Below, piece after piece: positions 13,542 to 26,541 of a stretch of DNA of 64,000 nucleotides (its first letter is position 1; every line of letters begins with the position of its first letter). Where the stretch lies: assembly GCF_964340395.1 (NCBI RefSeq), contig NC_135563.1, positions 7,573,922-7,637,921 on the forward strand, read 5' to 3'. The DNA comes from Glandiceps talaboti. Its lineage: Eukaryota; Hemichordata; Enteropneusta; Spengelidae. The notes beneath the pieces were generated by a model. That model did not search any database. It was given only the letters and a program-made list of their open reading frames with translations, and had not been told where the DNA came from. The translations under genes were made by a program, and so were the position numbers.

Positions 13542-15823
13542 CACTCTTTGTCATAAAAGCTAAGCATTTGGGTGTCTGAGACAGGCACAATCCTTGTTCG
13601 AAACACTCACAATTCTGGTCATAAGAGCTTAGCATTTGACGTTTTATGCAACAATTTACTCTAAAACAAGACACATCAAAAGATGCGCCAGTTAGAGGCT
13701 ACAAAACAAACAGTCCAAGCGAAACCACACCAACTTACGTCTGTATCGACTGTGGTTGACGCAACCCTTGATGTCTTCTATTTTAGAGTATATTGTTGCA
13801 GAAAACACCCAAATGCTAAGCTCTTATGACCAGAATTGAGTTGTTCGAAACACACTGAATCCTGGTCATATACGAGCTTAGCAGTTGTGGATTTTCTGCA
13901 ACAATTTACTCTAAAACAGAACACATAAAACGGTCATCAACATAGATTGACAGTACAGGCAGTCTTCAGGACGGGTGTTTTCGGTGACCAACACCCCGTA
14001 CAATTCTGACTCTCTGACACCCCAGCGGTGCATGAGGGGAACATCGCCTTTACCAGCAAAGTGCAATTCTTGCACTTTCTTATCAATCCTTATCAGCTCA
14101 TTACCATAACTGAGTGTTTGCTTTTTGTAATTACATCTGATAAGCCTGAGTCGTCGCTGGTACAGGTACTAGGTCAAGACTGAAATGCTGTCGACTGTGT
14201 CGAATGTGTGCATGTACTAGTGTGTTACTCTGCCGCGAGGCACAACTGGCTCGGGTGAAAGGTCACGATTTGGCTTGGGTGAAAGGTCACGATCCGATCG
14301 CGATCATACCATTAGGATACATCGTGCACCGTACATTGACGATGTTACATGTGGTATATGGAGATCGGATATGGGAATTTGCTATTTAAGTATCTCTGTG
14401 CTTAATTTTTCAAAAAATTATTTAACTAACTATGGAACGAGAAAAACCGAGTGCTAGGTTACTTTCAAGGAGTGAATCGTTTGAGTCAAGGGACATTATC
14501 AGCTATTACAACTTTTATAATCCTATTACAGTTGACATTGCAAACAGATTTAGAGATTGTCAACAACTGGACTAGTCTTGCTGCTAGACGTTCAGGCTTT
14601 CTTTCGATGCTATAACTATAAGCGAACGAAGTTCGCATGTGAGGGCTTGCCCGATGTTCCATCCTCGATAGCGTTGTTCGGCTGTGTGTCGTATTTTATC
14701 GGAAGAACATCCGAGGGCTAGCTGATAGACTACAACTGGACTTGCCTATTGATTAACTCAGGTTATCCGTAGTTTGGTTTTACCGAGGCGTTTCCGATAT
14801 GGGCAGTCGCTGGATCATGGATGGGGTGGGTACCCATGCTTGTAAGTGAAATTTTATACGTACCCCTTTTCCAGTTAATATTTCAATGAAAAAGAACCTT
14901 CCCCCTTTTTATAGTGAATCTGTGAGAAAATCACTGCAAAAAATCCCCTTCTTTCCGAAATCCGGGAGGTTAATACCTTCAACGACACCCAATCCATAAC
15001 ACTGCACACAGGATCTTTCTCCCCGGGCCTTCGTCGGGGAAGTTTCTTCCAAGAGAGAGAGAGAGAGTAGAAATGGGGCATCCTACCCATATTCTCGGAG
15101 GGTGATCTGAAAAAGTACCCCCTTTTCATGATTCCACGGACCTAGATGGCCGACGAGATGCCAAACATCCGTTGGACCGCGACCAAGAAAACAGGTCGTA
15201 AATTGTGATATTGCGATTCTGAAGAGTCACTATGGTAGTCCTACTTGCAGACGGTGTACGCGTTTCGCTCAAGGGACGACTTACTCCGTATGCAAGCAGG
15301 ACTACTATCACGGCATAGTACCATCTAATTTGGATGAAGAATCATTGAAGTTTGAGCGTATCATACACCACTTTTTAAAACTTGATGTAGACACTGGACG
15401 TACATACTGTACGAAAAGACACAGTGAGAGAGGGGTTAAAAAGGAGACACGAGAAATATATGTGGAAAGCGAGATGGTCACTGAAAACACTGGACTGCTC
15501 GAGCGCTCTCTTCCACATTGAAAGCGGCATCTTCTGATGTTCATAAATGCTTAGCATTTGAGAGTTAATGTCAACAATTTACTCTGTTCAACAGATCAGA
15601 AGTTAGTTTATCTTAGACACCACTCGAAATTGTAACAGTGTGTAAAGCAGGATGCTTCGAAGAAGTCACCTCCGACTAACGCATCTTTTGATGTGTTCTG
15701 TTTTAGAGTATTAATTGTAGCATAAAACGTCAAATGCTAAGCTCTTATGACCAGGATTCAGTGTGTCTCAAACAAGGATTGTGTCTCAAACACCCAAAAG
15801 CTAAGCTTTTATGACAAAGAGTG
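13542..15823. mobile_element. 2.28-kb non-autonomous TA-flanked transposon with long TIRs
   Basis: Comparison with copy A gives the empty site. Copy A reads aatcagcatatcaaatt near 2520-2536; copy B has the element after aatcaaca-TA and before TA-tcaact. The target duplication is therefore TA (13540-13541 and 15824-15825). The termini are imperfect inverted repeats of about 145 bp (13542-13688 and 15677-15823), outermost sequence cactctttgtcataaaagc. The interior has no recognisable transposase, only short ORFs, so it is probably mobilised in trans by a TA-targeting (IS630/Tc1/mariner-like) transposase; that superfamily assignment is inference. Related ends recur inside it, showing nested or composite structure. 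Confidence 0.9.
13610..13838. mobile_element. Nested 229-bp palindromic MITE
   Basis: It starts caattctggtcataagagc and ends with the reverse complement of the same sequence. It is related to the subterminal repeats of the enclosing element. Similar half-ends occur at about 13860-13925 (left type), 15536-15590 (left type) and 15716-15760 (right type). Confidence 0.75.
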
Positions 15824-17579
15824 TATCAACTTGACTACTTCGACACCCCCACTGTGCGCGGCACCTAGTTTCTTTTGCATTTGAAGTTGTCATGTTCCAT
15901 GAGCGATATTCCAAGGCAAAGCCTTTTGTACCATTATATCAGAGAGACATACGTTTTTTCATTACCCAATGTTATTGTATTGCCATGAGTTACAGACGGA
16001 ATTATGTATTCGAGTATGACGAATTCACCGTTGCATCAAACTTCGACGTAGAATCACACTCGAAATGAAGCCTTTCTTTTCAATGAATAATCTCACCTTG
16101 AAACTGGCATAATTACTATAAGATTAGCAGTATTATTCTTCGTACAATACACGTTATGTGTAGTCAAATTCTTTGCCATCTCAGATTACAGACACTTTGA
16201 GTCCACTATGAGGATCAGAAGTAGCAATATCAAATAAAGTTTGATCTTGAATAATATTAGATATTAAAGTTTGTGCTCTTTATCACTTTACTTTGTCATC
16301 CATGTGCCAGTCTCTACATATGCTAGCAAAATATGGTGGTTTTAATCACTGCTCGACAATTTGAGAAAAAAGTATTGGAATATAATTCAACTAATTGACG
16401 TTTGTAGTTGACTTTGAGACCCTGATAATGATCCGACGGTGCTTACGTAAAATACCTTTTAATCGATAAATTGTATTATCCGCTTTTATTTATGCTTACC
16501 CGTTGCTTAGATATGTTAGGGTGTCTGAGCATTTCACGGGTTATCCGGTAGACAACTGGGCAGCACTGATGAAATTACATGAAAATATACTGTAGGCAGG
16601 CCTACTTAATTTACTGTACGATTCCTTGCCCAAATGGAGACCACAAAATTCATCTCAAAAGTAAATCCACTTTGAAAAAAAAATTGTGTGTCCTACTCTG
16701 TATTTCATGAATTTGCACTATTCAATAACAACCTATATTTGATGATATAAGAAACGACTCAGCAATTTTAGCTGCTTTTCAAAGTCAACTCGTGAGAAAT
16801 CAAAAACCTTTATCATTGTAAACTAGAGCGCACGGAAGGTAAATGACTTATACTCGGGGAAAACGCACAAGCATTTCAGAGCTTTCTATCTATCAATGGT
16901 AGGTAGATCAATTTTTCTTGATAATATTTTAAAAAACATATCAAACAAAATAAAGTCTTCATTTCACTTGAAATGTTTCACTATCTGAATGTTTGACGGA
17001 ATAACTCATAACCTAGACGAACAGCCTATGTTGTATAACAAATGAAGAAGTTTTGACAGGGCTTCATTCAATTTCAGCGACATTCTTTGATGTATATTAA
17101 ATGAATCTTTTCGTAATTTAGTAAATTGTGAGGCAATAATACAGTAAACAAAGTCACATTATCCACAGGTTGTTAAACACACAAATAGATTCCAGTAAAT
17201 CCGGTTAGTAATTTCAAAACTGTTATCTTACATTTGCCCAGTGTAAACAAATATTGTAATATTGCATTTCACACGTCAGCATCAATTAATCTAGCTATAT
17301 ACTTATTTAATGCAATATGCAAGTCATTGCCTATAATCAAGTAATATACAATATTACACTTTGATTAGATATCATGGTAATGAATAATAGCTTTTAATTC
17401 TCGTGACGTCATGTGAATAAAATACCGGATATTGTTTCTTTTCGTTTTAAATTTCAACGGAAATGGCGATCAATATCTCTTTTAATCAATATGAACTTTA
17501 TCAATTAATATGAAGTTTATCTTTCTACTTAAATAGATACTATTATTTGATACAAACTGTTGAGAAGACTAGGAAGAAG

Positions 17580-20140
17580 ATGTTGATTCTTGCATGTATC
17601 ATGGTTATTGTGTTACAACTGACAGGTAATGACGTTTGTATTCATTACTTATCTGAAAAATGTAGTTTGCTGTTATTTTGTTCACAAAAATTCAATTAGT
17701 TCTCTGTTAAAATCAAGAAAAAAAATCAGGTTTCATATCCAGTATTTTGAAAAAGAGATGACCCGTATATCGTCATATTTAGAATTCAAAATGGCTGCCG
17801 AATACTGTGTTCACTCTGTGTGTGGGGGACATAAAAGCTTGTCGATTTGATGGTGAACCCGAAATTTCAAAAGAATCAAAAGCAAGATTTTATACCAAAA
17901 GCTGGGAGAGATTTTGTGCACTGTGATTTCCATTGAAATTGGTTCCCAAGGCACTTATTTTATTTAGTGTTTCAATCGAAACCCTTGATGTTAGAATATT
18001 ATCGATATTTTCGCCATCTAAATAGAATGTTTTGTTTTATGTGCGGAATTTTTGCAATGTTGGTGTTTAACTATTATAAATGTTCTATCAGCAGAAGTGT
18101 TTCCATGGGGACTTTCACTAACTTTAACGGGTGATACTCAGCTATTCATATCACTATGGTAACGATGCTTTATCAAATGCTGCGCCAAACACTAACTCTT
18201 TACAACGTATGCAATTATTGCAATATCAGATAGCGTGAGGATTTTGCAAGTTTTTCACTGTGCTTCGCAAAGACTTGATATTTATATGGTTTTTACACCA
18301 TATTTCAAAATAAAATTGGCAAATGTCGTTCTGACTCAAATACAGGTTCTGATGCCTCGCCAGCGGAGAGAAATCTCCAGGAACTATTATTTACGAATCA
18401 CTCTAAACACGTTCGACCTGTTCCGAACTTCTCAGACATCATGAAGATCAGATTGGGGTTTACACTGAACATGATAATGGATGTGGTGAGTATAAGCAAT
18501 ATAGAAAATAACTTGTATGTGACATAAGTTTCAATCTTGAAAACTGACATTTAAATACAGTTGCATGTACAGTTATATGGTTGTCACGATCATCGATTAC
18601 GTTTTCCTATTTGTATGTATTCATAGTATAAGTCAACATTGAAAAGAGATTAGTGTATGCTTACAAATATGTAAAAAAGTAAAGAGCTTCTCTCAGAAAG
18701 TGACGTGTCACTTAACTCGCGATTAGGCAACACATCAATCGATTGTCTTTACCACAAAACCATTTCTTTGTATTAGGATACTTTTAAATCTGTATAGCTT
18801 TACTTGCGGGTCATTGCTTAAACGTCCGCATTATGGAATTCTGGTCATAGTGGAAAATTTGGATCATGAATCTATGTACGTGAACTGCCCAGACAACATC
18901 CTATCCTTACACACAAATTGCCTTTTAGTTAAAGTGCCACTTACACGAGAAAATGGTCTTTATAATATCTTTCAAACACATTGGCAGCACACACTGCTGT
19001 ACGTGTATAGTATCATGTAAGGGACCCAATGGTTTATAGCATGCACACGGAAATATAGCATAAACATTTCATAGAAATTCGAAGACATTGTGTATTCAGT
19101 TTACAATGATTATCGTCGTCTCTCTCTTTTGATGGCGTTATGACGTCATCATGTAAGGCTTCATATGATAAACAAGATGAAACCGGTACTGTTTGGTTTA
19201 TTGTAACTATTATCGTGAAGCATATTTCTACATTTATCATTGTTAACAACATGTCACGACGTATTAATACAGTTCGGCTGCACACAGGTTTTTGCGGCTT
19301 ATTTGATTTTCAGAATCAACTAAATGGTAATTTTACTAACCTTATATAGTTAAACACTTGAATTCATTTTACCTTTCATTATTTCATACAAAACATGACA
19401 ATTAACTGCAATTAATTCTTATTTCAACTTCGTTCCCGTTTGTATATCTGTCAGTCAAATTAAGTTAGAACACACAATGTAATAGCTGTTATTTATTTGA
19501 ACATATTTTGTGTAGTAATATTGCTATGAACGTGATAATGAAAAGTAAAAACCAAATGTTCAAACACCTTTCATAATAATTTAAAATTCACTTCTGAATA
19601 CACAATGCCATTCAATAGGTTCCATTGGGAGAACGATGCTAATGCACTGAAATGGTGTCTGTATATGAATGATTAATAAAAAATAAATAAATAAATAAGC
19701 TGCAAAATTTAAATTACGTTATGATGAGTTTCTTTCATTTATAGCAAAACACTTAGTAAGACAGAATTGATACTTGTCAATAACACATTTTAATATATAA
19801 ATCATTATTCTAAGTCTCACCACTCAATTACACTATTAATATTTGCCAAGAAGACTTAGTGTAGATGACGTCAATTGTCAATTGACTAATTCTTAGTCTT
19901 CTATCATGAATGGTACACTAATCGACATATTAGAACAAAACACATAATTAGTCAACAAACTTTCTTTAAGCTTAAAACAATTGTGTGTTCCCGATTAATA
20001 ATACGCTCAATATTAGCATAGGTGGGGTAGGTAGATTTTAATTTTATTTTATTGTGTGAGTGTCTAGTTCATGTAGTAATGAGTACTATCTGCAATTTAA
20101 CAAAACCGAAATTCTTTTCTAAAATATACATATTAAACTA

Positions 20141-20227
<87 letters not shown>

Positions 20228-22752
20228 AATGTTTGTTAATACTTTTTCATTATCTCAGGACGAGAAGAATCAACTGATTACTATTAGCGGCTTCACAAAG
20301 TCCGTAAGTATATCAAGTGATCATAACTCGCTTGTCATAAATAATTAAAAGCTGAAAAAATACGCATTTTCTTTTTCCTGTTTATTGACAACAAAGAATC
20401 TGTTTCAATATTCCAGCTGAATAACCATTGATAAAGATACCTTTTCCGTTCAGTACATTATTAACAAGGGGATTGGGTGTATACTATCCTGCTTCCCCCC
20501 TCTCCTCTCTCCACAATTTGACAGCCAAATTAGTATCATCCATTCACTAGCATGTGCTGACTACCGAATTAGAGAAAGCTGAACCTTTTAATAAAATAGA
20601 AGTCACAATGGCAGAGTCACATTTACAATGCAGTATCATATTCATGCCAAAATATTAGTATAATTATAGTATTGTATTCTTTAGTCATACGTGCTATTTC
20701 TAGTTTTTCACTTGCCTTTGAGGTGATTCTAAATGTTGATGTTGACCTTGACTATTTTGATTTAGTATTGTACCATGCAAAGTAAGATATTTAGTATTTA
20801 TATGGAAAATAGGCCCGGTATTATGTTCCTCCGTTTTTCTTTTCTCAGGAATGGTACGACTACCAGTTACAATGGAATCCTGCAGATCATGACGGTATAG
20901 AAGAAGTGATAGTTCCCGAGGATTGGGTATGGAGACCGAATGTTGCCGTCGCCAACAGGTTTGTAGACACGAATTTAGTTACTACTCTCCTTTTCTTTCA
21001 CATTGCATCAACCATTTCCTATGACTCTTGATGCTTGCTTGAGTTATGTATTTGTACATTGTGTTACCGTAACATTGCATTGTGGTTACTTCACATTTTC
21101 TAGGTAACAAAGTGATGTTAATCTGTAATCCTTAAAACTGAATGGTAATACTTAGATATGTTCCTCACGATTGTTTTCAACGACCCTCTCGATTCCAGTT
21201 GGAAACCTTTTGCCTTGGACAAAATAACAGACGATAACCCTAAAAGTGTCCTGTCATATCCATGAAATGGTTTAGAATAATCCTATAACTATCTGTAATA
21301 CTTTTGAGGGTTAGAAACAAATTCTAGGAAACGTATGTGTATAGTGAATTTGATTCCAATCATTACTTTGACATCTTTTGTTATCTTGTACTTTTTTAAA
21401 TCACCGCCTACTTTTCCGAAAGGTAGGGTATAATGTTACAGCTAATTATATGTCTGTAAATCTAATGAAACTTTATTTAAGTTTCCTTATGAAAGTAGCC
21501 AGAACTGATTAGGTTTTGATAAATATATAATGCACATTAATGCACAAACAATGATTTTGATAATTACTTTCTATCTGTGTTGTTATTCGTTTCAGTGGCA
21601 CTGATGATTACTTCATACCAACATCCGGGTTAGTAATAATTTTCTATAATGGTACAGCAAAGGCCAATGCACTAGCATTATTTACATTTCCCTGTAACAT
21701 GAATATAAGGCATTTTCCCTTCGATACCCAAACCTGTTCTATGACACTCGCGCCCTGGCTTTATGATGACAACTTCATGCAAACAGAAGCCTTACCAGAT
21801 AGTGTGGTAAATGGTGATTTAGACAACACTGAATGGTCAATAGAAAGTGGCACTGCTGAGATCTCAACACTGTACAGTTACAATCCTTTACAAGGCTGGT
21901 CTGTTATCACTTTCACAATAACTTTCAAGAGAAGACCCCTGTACTATATCATGAATATCCTTCTACCTTGTATGTTGATGGCAGTGTTGACACTATTGGT
22001 GTATCTGTTACCATGTGATTGTGGTGAAAAGATGTCATTCAGCGTCTCTGTTCTGATCACAATGTCTGTCTTCAATCTGTTGGTTGGTGATATCATGCCT
22101 CCAAGCTCGGATTCAGTTCCACTCATCGTACGGTATTTACTCTTCAACATGACATTGGTGTCTTTCTCCATTCTTATCGCTACGTTCGTTCTACGTCTTC
22201 ACCATCGTACAAGGAGACACTTACGAATGGCTCCTTGGATTAAACGGGTCTTCATCGACGTTTTACCATCTTTGCTGATGATGGAGAAGTGTAAAGAAAT
22301 GAAGGTAGCAGACGACAAGATGGCCTTACAACCCTTCTTCATTCCTTCAAACAATGGCAAACCTGCTGATAAAACCATGGATATAGAGTATGAGGAGATG
22401 GATGTTATGAAATTGAATAAACAAAACATCAACCTTGGCGTCCAAACCCTGAAAACCGACGTATTCCACGAAATTCTGCAAGAAATAAAAAACCTGAAAT
22501 TTAAGACGGAGGTTAACGAGATTGAAGAGGAGGTAAACCTTAAACATTCTTCAGTTTAGAAAAAAACCGATTGTGACCCTTTAGATGTCACATACACAAT
22601 ATTGAACTGGCTTTTAAAAAAAAATCCCTCTCATCATTTGAACTTAATGTCACAATGATTGTTAATTAAATGTCTGACTGGTACAGAAATGTCGAACTGA
22701 GGTTGTACTACAAACAACAAACAAACAAACAAACAAACAAACAAACAAACAA

Positions 22753-22819
<67 letters not shown>

Positions 22820-23089
22820 AATAAACAAACAATAACAAACAAATACCAAAAGGTAACGGAAAACTTACCTTCTTAGAATTTACTATATTGTTCCAGACTT
22901 TATGTTCATAGAAACATAAACCTTTCTATTTCATCAATTCAAGTCTTATCTTTCCTTTTTTCCTAGATGTTAGAAGATTGGAAGTATGTAGCTGCCGTTG
23001 TGGACCGCTTATTGCTGTGGATATCTCTCATCGTCTACGTCATCAGCACAGTTGCATTGTTCTTATTAGAAGCTGATATTGAATATTAA
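17580..23089 (+). CDS. Nicotinic acetylcholine receptor-like Cys-loop channel subunit, copy B
   Basis: The exons are 17580-17625, 18346-18485, 20259-20303, 20849-20958, 21596-22532 and 22967-23089, giving 1401 nt and 466 aa. Structure and phases are identical to copy A: signal peptide, ligand-binding domain, Cys-loop of 13 residues, TM1-TM3 in exon 5, TM4 in exon 6. Relative to A there are about twenty replacements, around two thirds of them in the extracellular domain. These include loop A WRPNVAVAN for WRPIVALVN, GLVIIFYNG for GVVSIHYNG, and RHFPF for RYFPF inside the Cys-loop. The C-terminus is one residue longer (LFLLEAD for LFSEAD). The reading frame is fully intact, so both copies are probably functional subunits of a cell-surface channel. 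Intron 2 holds a 1.2-kb insertion and a long (TA)n array. Confidence 0.92.
18945..20140. mobile_element. 1.2-kb insertion in intron 2 of receptor gene B, class unknown
   Basis: Alignment to copy A breaks after aaagtgccac and resumes at atcgatata. The inserted DNA has no recognised terminal repeats or coding capacity. A stretch near its right side (about 19980-20050, with aggtggggtaggtagatttt) reappears inverted at about 51500-51555, which suggests a dispersed element. Confidence 0.55.
20144..20224. repeat. (TA)n microsatellite
   Basis: About 80 bp of alternating TA at the edge of the intron 2 insertion, 35 bp upstream of exon 3 of gene B. Copy A has only gatatatt here. Confidence 0.95.
22713..22815. 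repeat. (ACAA)n(AGAC)n microsatellite
   Basis: It lies in intron 5 of receptor gene B, at the same site as the (ATAC)n(AGAC)n array of gene A; the left block uses a different unit. Confidence 0.93.
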
Positions 23090-23130
23090 TTCCTTAATTG
23101 GTATCAATGTTGTATTCGGTCAATATTGAA

Positions 23131-23326
23131 CACATATTGCCTGGTCATGGGGGCTATAGCACCCGTTTATTACACACGAGGGACTGTGAGTTATCAGAAT
23201 CACATGCTATTTCCCGAGGCCAAAGGCCAAAGGCCAAGGGAAATAGCATGTGATTCTGGTAACTCACAGTCACGAGGGGGTAATGAACGGGTGCTATTGC
23301 CTGAATATAGGCCAGGCAATATGTGT
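23131..23326. mobile_element. Foldback (MITE-like) element after receptor gene B
   Basis: Imperfect inverted arms of about 85 bp (roughly 23131-23217 and 23238-23326) bracket a loop with three ggccaaa units. The arm tips read cacatattgcctgg and ccaggcaatatgtg. It lies just after the stop codon, in sequence absent from copy A. The whole extra segment seems to reach about 23535, including a second small palindrome (tttccctagggaaa). Confidence 0.8.
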
Positions 23327-24676
23327 TTTATAATATACCTCATGCTGTGAACTCGCGGTGGCAGACGACATCATCAGAAGCTGCCATTTTGACCTGCTAG
23401 TGAACGCGCGGTGGTCACGTGACCATGTAAAAGTTGAAGGAACTATTTCCCTAGGGAAATAGTCATTCTATTTTCCTATCACGTGACTGATTCTAGCGAA
23501 TCATGGCACATCATTATCACTGAGGCATATTATAAATTATACTATAATATACTTCATACATATGATTGGTTAACAATTAAGCTCTAACGATATTTTTGCA
23601 ACTTATCCCCTCATGCTGGCCCTGTAATGTGTGTTAAATGTGCCAACCTCTTAACATTCCACCGTAGTTTACTAGCTGTTTCGACGTTTTTATGCCATGC
23701 TTAGTTTGAACAGTGACCGTGTCGTCAAGTGTTAAAGATTTTAGTATAATTAATTCGGATTTGTAGAAACCACGTGCAAAATTAAGCAACCTACGCTAAT
23801 CGTTTCCGTGTACGATCAGGTGACATTCTATGGCCCTGATAGTGGATAGGTAACCAGCGCACGCGCAGGAAAGGAACTCAATACTTGACTCACGCTCGGT
23901 CATTATTTTCCTGTCATGTATGCAAATTTCACCTTTCGGGTATATAACTTCCAGCAAAAACCCTTGCAGGTCTTACCAAACCCCCTATTTGTTTTAGAAT
24001 TGTAAATATGTAGGAACAGTTCTGTGATGTTCTAAATATCTTTATGTAGAGTATCCTTCACAAATCTCCAATTCATAAATTATCCTGTTCTCAGATTTTT
24101 GTTCAACTTATTACAAACTTGTGGTAAATAAATAATTCTCACTATTTTATTTATAGATAATTCATGTCATGTTTCATGGCATGAATAATTTTGATAATTT
24201 ACTCAAACGCTGCATAGTCCACCGATCATCAAAATTACTTTCAAATATTTATTTCTTGCTAATAATTCAACTTTTCCTTCAGTAGTAATTATGTTGGTGT
24301 TTAAACTGCTGTATCATATCTCGTGTATATGGTAATAAATGTATGTATCACGCTGTTAATATTTACTACTTTAATACAATCATATTTCTTTCATATGTTA
24401 TAAGAATAAATATAGTGATACATTTACCAAGTGGTGATGAATATTTAATGGTGAATGTGGCCGCTTCCAACCTTATGTGTCATTTGTTTCTGAATGGTTA
24501 AAGTAATAGGGAACGATTTGAGCCTCGTTTGTTTACCAGTAGACCAAATATTGTATAAAGGGCGACCTGGTAGAAGAGAGGGTTCCAATATAGATGTGAA
24601 GGTTTTGTCCTATGCACATAGCCTTCAGTGAATCGTATGCTGTCCAAAAAGTTGGGGAAGTATAAAGGACCATCTT

Positions 24677-24677
<1 letters not shown>

Positions 24678-24738
<61 letters not shown>

Positions 24739-24751
24739 GTCTATCTGTCTA

Positions 24752-24796
<45 letters not shown>

Positions 24797-24797
24797 T
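24678..24797. repeat. (TATC)n(TGTC)n microsatellite at right end of copy B
   Basis: Counterpart of the 450-bp array of copy A without the CGTC and CGGT blocks. Similarity between the two copies ends inside it. Confidence 0.95.
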
Positions 24798-26133
24798 TAT
24801 TTATTTGTTGGAGGGGGAGTTACATAGTGTCCAAAAATGGTACATGTTTATATCATTCTAACATTTGGGTTGTGGTGGTGGTGGTGGTGGGGTACTCACT
24901 TGCTTGCATGAACAACTTTTGGCTCATTATTTCTCGTTGAGGCAATATTGATAAGTAATTTGATACGTTAACTCATTTCACAATGTCAATATGATAGCAT
25001 TGATAAAGAGTAAACAATGCCTACCCGTACCATTATGCTAATACAAAAGACATTTAATATTGACAGTTATACATCCAATGGCAATCAAACGACAACAATA
25101 GTACTTGCCATTATCATCAAAGACAACAATACAATGAACGTAGTTACTGATATGTAATAAACCTCAGTTGACATTAATTGAGGTTAATTGCTATATCAAC
25201 AATGACAACTATTGACATATTATCCATTAAAAGAAATTACCTTGTGATAACACTGGAAGAAAGTTCCATGTGATCTCTAAGTGTGTGATGCATCATTACT
25301 TAATGTAATATGGCAATGACCTACTTTCTATTAAATCACGCTGTATTATGAATTCAGTATGACCTAAAATGACCTATTCAAATCAAATTGTGTACGTAAT
25401 TGTTAACCAATTTTACTGCATTATTGAAGTATTCTCTAATAACGAAATATAATGAAATGTTTTGTTGTCATTGGTGAAGCTCGATATTCATCACGATTTT
25501 TGAATGTACCTGATTGATGTAACAAGGGTCATAGGTAGAACCCTTACATCAGTTGTCTCGAGCTGCCTTTTGATCAAAAGGTTGTCTTTATTAGCTGTCA
25601 ATTTACTTTGAAGGTGCCGAAATGTTTTCTCCTTATCACAATATCAAACTGACATGCACATTTATACAAAACAATTGCGGGTGCCTCTGACGTAGGTTCA
25701 CGTCATGTTCTTGTCAGTTTGTTTACGTCTATGAATGTTAGTCATATGTCGTATACTATACAACTAACTTTCACAACCATGTCATGTTTTACACACACTC
25801 GACTCTTTATTGAGTTGATGGGCGTTGGGGGTGGAGGTTGGAGTGGCCTTTATATTCAGTGGATTGACTTTCTTTAGCTTGGCACTGAAAACAGCAGCAA
25901 ACTAGTCTTAGTTAGACGTCCCAGGCATGTCAAGGATATTGTCAAGGATATTGATATCACACTAATCACATATGACAATTGATGTGTCAATATGGGATAT
26001 GAAGTAAAAGTCTTTCTGACATTCAATAGCAAATCCATTAAGGAAGTGTCACTCAATGTATGGCCGTATCCTTTCATCTTTATAATTGCACAGTAAACAG
26101 TATTTTCATTAGACGTATGTAGGTCACACATTA
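24798..26133. other. Intergenic, no gene seen
   Basis: AT-rich sequence with a (TGG)n run at about 24873-24891. No exon or repeat with recognisable borders was found. Confidence 0.4.
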
Positions 26134-26541
26134 ATGAGTGGTGAATTATCAAACATCTTATTCTATGACACACCAGAAGAAAAGTGTTTGGGGTTAAAAA
26201 GTGAAAATCAAACCAAATTATCCGTGCACACGGCAGCTGTACAAATGACAAATGATAATAAAATAATAACTAAAGGCACATTAATCATAGATTGCATCAA
26301 ACTGAATACGGAGGGTGAATATGATTTACTGTTTAATAACATATCAGTAAAGTGTTCATCTCATACACGAGCCAAAATAATCATCAAGATAGATGGATCA
26401 GTTGAAGTTCTACATAAAGGTTCTAATACTGCACATTTAGTTTCAAGGGTAACAACCAACCTTCCATTAGATATATCTACAATTACACCAAGAAGAGTTA
26501 TATTGATTGATCTCAAATATATTGAGAAAAGTATTGAATAA
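26134..26541 (+). CDS. Orphan ORF, 135 aa, unknown
   Basis: An ATG-to-stop frame encodes a Lys/Ile/Asn-rich soluble protein with beta-like alternating hydrophobics (GTLIIDCIKL, AKIIIKIDGSVEVL). There is no signal peptide, membrane segment or motif I recognise. It is longer than neighbouring chance ORFs and has a plausible coding-like composition. The following 650 bp hold short related-looking frames on the same strand broken by stops. It could be a relic of a mobile element or an integrated virus-like element, or a chance ORF. Confidence 0.3.
   Translation: MSGELSNILFYDTPEEKCLGLKSENQTKLSVHTAAVQMTNDNKIITKGTLIIDCIKLNTEGEYDLLFNNISVKCSSHTRAKIIIKIDGSVEVLHKGSNTAHLVSRVTTNLPLDISTITPRRVILIDLKYIEKSIE

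Larger units (their letters stand above)
11359..24797 (+). repeat. Segmental duplication, copy B
   Basis: This is the second copy of the 416-10730 block, about 3 kb longer because of three insertions: 13542-15823, about 18945-20140, and the foldback element around 23131-23326 with its flank. The exon order and every splice junction of the receptor gene are preserved. Confidence 0.95.

Noticed and set aside
14875-15544. Minus-strand ORFs inside the TA element as a transposase
   Set aside because: They are short, separated by stops, and lack DDE or helix-turn-helix features.
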